Source: a bacterium (GTDB lineage Bacteria; Latescibacterota; Latescibacteria; Latescibacterales; Latescibacteraceae). From it: DNA of 7,415 bases. Location: positions 1-7,415 of the forward strand of contig JAJFUH010000174.1 of assembly GCA_021372535.1 (NCBI GenBank), given 5' to 3'. A program made the translations under genes and the position numbers. This document shows positions 4,873-7,415 of this stretch, one piece after another (the first letter of the stretch is position 1; each line of letters begins with the position of its first letter). The notes beneath the pieces are model-generated. The model worked only from the letters and a program-made list of their open reading frames with translations, did not search any database and had not been told where the DNA came from.

Positions 4873-7170
4873 ATGAAACACCTGACATCGTACTTCGTTA
4901 TTCTGATCCTCCTTGCAGTGGCGGGGAGCAGCTCGGCACAGGAAATGTGGACAACGTACACCAATGGGAATTATATAACGGATGCCGTTGTCCAGGGCGA
5001 CAATATCTGGTGCGGGACTGACGGCGGTGTTGTGCGATGGAGCATTTCCGCCAAGGAATACGAACAGTTCACCACATCTTCCGGTCTTGTCGACAATTAT
5101 ATCCAGAAAATCGCTGTGGGGAAAGACGGCACGGTATGGGCGGCAACATGGGGCGGTTTAGCCCGTTACAACGGTTCATCATGGGAAACGCTCCCCATAA
5201 CCAACTATATCAACACGATGATAGTCGGGAATGACGGCTCTCTGTGGGTAGGTGTCTCGGGATCGGGCATATCGCGTTATTATAACGGGAAATGGACGAC
5301 GTATACCACATTTCAGGGACTGGTAAGCAACGATGTCAGCATCCTCGCTCTCGGAAAAGACGGATCGCTCTGGGCGGGAACTTCATCCGGGCTGTGCCGT
5401 TTTAACGGCGAATCATGGATATCTTACTCAACGCCTATAGCCAATGACCTTCCCTATAAAGACCCGAAGTATTATGACGCCTTAAAGGACAGCCTTTACG
5501 ACAATGGGATGGATTCCAGCAGGCCCTATTACATCGGGTCGATTCAGGACATCGCCATAGACGGGAACAGCATGGTCTGGTGCGCCACATCGTACGGGGT
5601 TTTCAGGTTCGACGGAACGGAATGGACGACTTACACGATGGATGATGGTTTGGCGGAAAACTACATCCTCAAGGTTATGCTCGGAAATGACGGATCGGTA
5701 TGGGCTTCAACCTGGAACGGACTGTCGCGGTTCGACGGGCAGCGGTGGACAACATATAGTACGAAGGACGGTCTTGCCGACTACAACATCCAGAGAATGG
5801 TTATTGCGCCGGACGGTGCGGTATGGGCAGGAACCTGGGCCGGATTGTCACGGTTCGATGGCAACTCGTGGTTTACCTATACCATGTCCGACGGTCTGCC
5901 GGACAACAATATCACCACGCTGAGTATCGGAGACGACGGCGCCGTATATGCGGGAACGTCCAAAGGCATCTGCCGTTACGATGGCGCAGCATGGACAACC
6001 TACGCCATAAACGACGGCATCGGGAACAACCATGTCACCGCAATAGCGATGGGCAATGACGGCGTCATGTGGTTCGGCATATGGGGCGGTGTTTCACGGT
6101 TCGACGGGAAGAAATGGACAACATACACGACCGATGACGGCATTGCGGACAACAACATTACATCGATCGCCATCGGCAAGGATAATGTCGTGTGGGTCGG
6201 CACACTTCAGGGAATCTCGAAGTTCGACGGAACCACATGGACATCGTATACCGAAGCGGACGGTCTGGCGGATAACGATGTCTCCTCGGTTACCGTGAGC
6301 CCCGGCGGTGTTGTCTGGGTCGGAACGCTCGAAGGAGTTTCGATGTTCGATGGAACCACATGGACATCGTACACCGAAGCGGACGGTCTGGCGGATAACG
6401 ATGTCAGCTCTGTGGCTGTCGGTTACGACGGCACTGTATGGGTAGGAACATTCGGCGGAATATCGCGTTTTGACGGCACATCGTGGACAACGTTCATGAG
6501 GGCCGACGGCCTCGCCGACAACGTGGTTCTTTCGGTCACCGTCGATGAAAAAGGGTCCGTATGGGCAGGAACATGGAGCGGCGTTTCGCAGTATGACGGC
6601 AAACGGTGGAGAACATATACGGCGTATTACGGGATAGAGGGCGATTACATCCAGTCCATAGTAATCGGCAGCAAGGGCGATGTATGGGTCGGAACAAAAG
6701 ATAACGGCGTTGTCCGATATGACGGCGAGGAATGGAAATCGTACACAACTGAAAATGGCCTCGCGAGCAACAATATAGGGAAGATAGCCATCAGCCCCGA
6801 TGGCACCGTATGGGTAGGATCGGAACAGGGCGGCGTATCCCGTCTCGCGGAGCAGCCGTGGACATCGGTCGATGAAACCGAAGCGCTCCCCACAGACATC
6901 ATCCTGTGCGGAAACTTCCCGAATCCGTTCAATCCCGAAACCACTATCCAGTTCACCCTGCCCACTGAAGCAGCCGTAACAGTCGCCATATTCAATATTA
7001 CCGGTCAGAAGGTGCGCATCCTCGTTTCGGAGCACGCAGCAGCGGGACTCCATACGGTGCGGTGGGATGGTACGAACGAACAGGGACAGCAGGTCTCTTC
7101 GGGCACGTATATCGCCAGCATCAAAGCGGGCGCAGTTATGAAAAATCACCGCATGATGCTCGTCCGCTGA
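4873..7170 (+). CDS. Secreted beta-propeller repeat protein with type IX-like sorting domain
   Basis: This 765-residue protein opens with a signal peptide: Lys2, a hydrophobic stretch at about 7-17, and a likely cleavage at SSA22|Q23. Residues about 24-665 hold 15 repeats of about 41 residues. Their consensus is the 'two-component regulator propeller' type, ending in forms like DGxVWAGTxxGxSRFDG then WTTYTxxDGLxDN. The 15 Trp/Tyr-centred sites run from Trp46 to Trp647. An insertion rich in Asp, Tyr and Lys (about 192-220) interrupts repeats 4 and 5. Residues about 672-765 form a C-terminal beta domain starting LPTDIILCGNFPNPFNPETT and ending MMLVR, typical of type IX secretion or FlgD-like sorting domains. 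No membrane anchor, kinase, HTH or enzyme domain is seen, so this is not the usual hybrid-sensor context of these repeats. It is probably exported and surface-attached or released; ligand unknown. A weak GAGAG stretch precedes the ATG. The gene is likely monocistronic, ending at the 7221-7253 terminator. Confidence 0.9.
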   Translation: MKHLTSYFVILILLAVAGSSSAQEMWTTYTNGNYITDAVVQGDNIWCGTDGGVVRWSISAKEYEQFTTSSGLVDNYIQKIAVGKDGTVWAATWGGLARYNGSSWETLPITNYINTMIVGNDGSLWVGVSGSGISRYYNGKWTTYTTFQGLVSNDVSILALGKDGSLWAGTSSGLCRFNGESWISYSTPIANDLPYKDPKYYDALKDSLYDNGMDSSRPYYIGSIQDIAIDGNSMVWCATSYGVFRFDGTEWTTYTMDDGLAENYILKVMLGNDGSVWASTWNGLSRFDGQRWTTYSTKDGLADYNIQRMVIAPDGAVWAGTWAGLSRFDGNSWFTYTMSDGLPDNNITTLSIGDDGAVYAGTSKGICRYDGAAWTTYAINDGIGNNHVTAIAMGNDGVMWFGIWGGVSRFDGKKWTTYTTDDGIADNNITSIAIGKDNVVWVGTLQGISKFDGTTWTSYTEADGLADNDVSSVTVSPGGVVWVGTLEGVSMFDGTTWTSYTEADGLADNDVSSVAVGYDGTVWVGTFGGISRFDGTSWTTFMRADGLADNVVLSVTVDEKGSVWAGTWSGVSQYDGKRWRTYTAYYGIEGDYIQSIVIGSKGDVWVGTKDNGVVRYDGEEWKSYTTENGLASNNIGKIAISPDGTVWVGSEQGGVSRLAEQPWTSVDETEALPTDIILCGNFPNPFNPETTIQFTLPTEAAVTVAIFNITGQKVRILVSEHAAAGLHTVRWDGTNEQGQQVSSGTYIASIKAGAVMKNHRMMLVR
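6223..6405 (+). repeat. Recent tandem duplication of one propeller repeat
   Basis: Positions 6223-6282 and 6346-6405 differ at only 2 of 60 bases by eye, both synonymous, with a period of 123 nt (41 codons, one repeat unit). Other repeats in the gene share protein motifs but are far more diverged at the DNA level. This marks a recent unit duplication or gene-conversion event within the propeller array. Confidence 0.8.
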
Positions 7171-7194
7171 CACGAGAGCATTGGGTTTTCCATC

Positions 7195-7213
7195 AAGTAC
7201 TCCGCAAGTACTT
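7195..7213 (+). other. Small hairpin in the 3' untranslated region
   Basis: AAGTACT (7195-7201) and AGTACTT (7207-7213) form a perfect 7-bp stem with a 5-nt loop. It lies between the propeller stop codon and the terminator. It may help stabilise the transcript end; no specific role is evident. Confidence 0.45.
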
Positions 7214-7220
7214 ATCTCTG

Positions 7221-7253
7221 AAAAGCGAGGGGATTGATTCCCCTCGCTTTTTT
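7221..7253 (+). terminator. Rho-independent terminator of the propeller gene
   Basis: AAAAGCGAGGGG (7221-7232) and CCCCTCGCTTTT (7240-7251) form a perfect 12-bp stem with a 7-nt loop, and the T-run continues to 7253. It starts 51 nt after the stop codon. The A-run on the 5' side could let it work in both directions. Confidence 0.9.
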
Positions 7254-7276
7254 ACGTCTATGCGGGGATAAAAACA

Positions 7277-7401
7277 GTGGCAAATCCCCATTTTAAAAAA
7301 AACACTTTTTTAGATGTTACTTCCTTCAGGTGTTACTTCCTTTGCGTGCCCAAAGGAAGTAACCAAGGAAAGGGCACCCCGTGAAAAGCCTTTTTCCCCG
7401 T
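7277..7401 (+). repeat. Long hairpin repeat, copy 2
   Basis: This is the same unit as at 3272-3378, in the same orientation about 4.0 kb downstream. The 13-bp stem is at 7332-7344 and 7351-7363. Relative to copy 1 it has an extra 16 nt (7316-7331, GTTACTTCCTTCAGGT), which is a partial duplication of the stem's left arm. It starts 24 nt after the propeller gene's terminator. The last 14 nt of the window, beyond the repeat, hold nothing I can identify. Confidence 0.85.
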
Positions 7402-7415
7402 TCACTGCCCGTTTT

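Noticed and set aside
4993-6862. CRISPR-like or satellite DNA repeat
   Set aside because: The periodicity of about 41 codons is coding: it is protein-level repetition of propeller units in one open frame, with mostly diverged DNA.
6094-7173. 359-codon minus-strand frame opposite the propeller gene
   Set aside because: It arises from the periodic repeats on the + strand. Its apparent repeats are antisense images of the propeller units and no start signal supports it.

Overview
The window is a stretch of bacterial chromosome with four intact genes, all on the + strand: a transaldolase-family enzyme, an N-acetylglucosamine-6-phosphate deacetylase (NagA type), a stand-alone homocysteine S-methyltransferase-domain protein, and a large secreted beta-propeller protein. 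The propeller protein ends in an NPFNP-type C-terminal domain of the kind used for type IX secretion or cell-surface sorting. That domain, plus the periplasmic 'two-component regulator propeller' repeats, points to the FCB superphylum (Latescibacterota, KSB1, Ignavibacteria or relatives). This lineage call is an inference from protein style only.

Layout. 1-800 is non-coding apart from a strong sigma70-like promoter (601-629) and a leader of about 165 nt; it also carries REP-like palindromic repeats. 801-1658 (transaldolase) and 1759-2940 (nagA) are separated by 100 nt and probably co-transcribed. 2941-3680 is a 740-nt gene-free stretch holding three repeat elements in a row: a palindromic repeat that also occurs, inverted, at 393-439; a 205-bp unit with perfect 16-bp terminal inverted repeats; and a hairpin repeat that recurs almost identically at the right end of the window. 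3681-4565 is the methyltransferase gene, starting at GTG. 4566-4872 holds a nested inverted-repeat element. 4873-7170 is the propeller gene, followed by a clear rho-independent terminator (7221-7253) and the second copy of the hairpin repeat.

Function. NagA would feed amino-sugar phosphates into glycolysis as glucosamine-6-phosphate, and the transaldolase acts on fructose-6-phosphate and related sugar phosphates, so a shared sugar-catabolism unit is plausible. The methyltransferase gene belongs to methionine or one-carbon metabolism and has no obvious link to its neighbours. The propeller protein is predicted to be exported and displayed or released; its ligand is unknown.

I found no CRISPR array, phage, toxin-antitoxin, transposase or RNA gene. 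The most unusual content is the dense set of short non-coding palindromic and inverted-repeat elements filling every intergenic gap longer than 300 nt, together with the insertion-bearing transaldolase and the 15-repeat stand-alone propeller. I do not see a convincing new multi-gene system.
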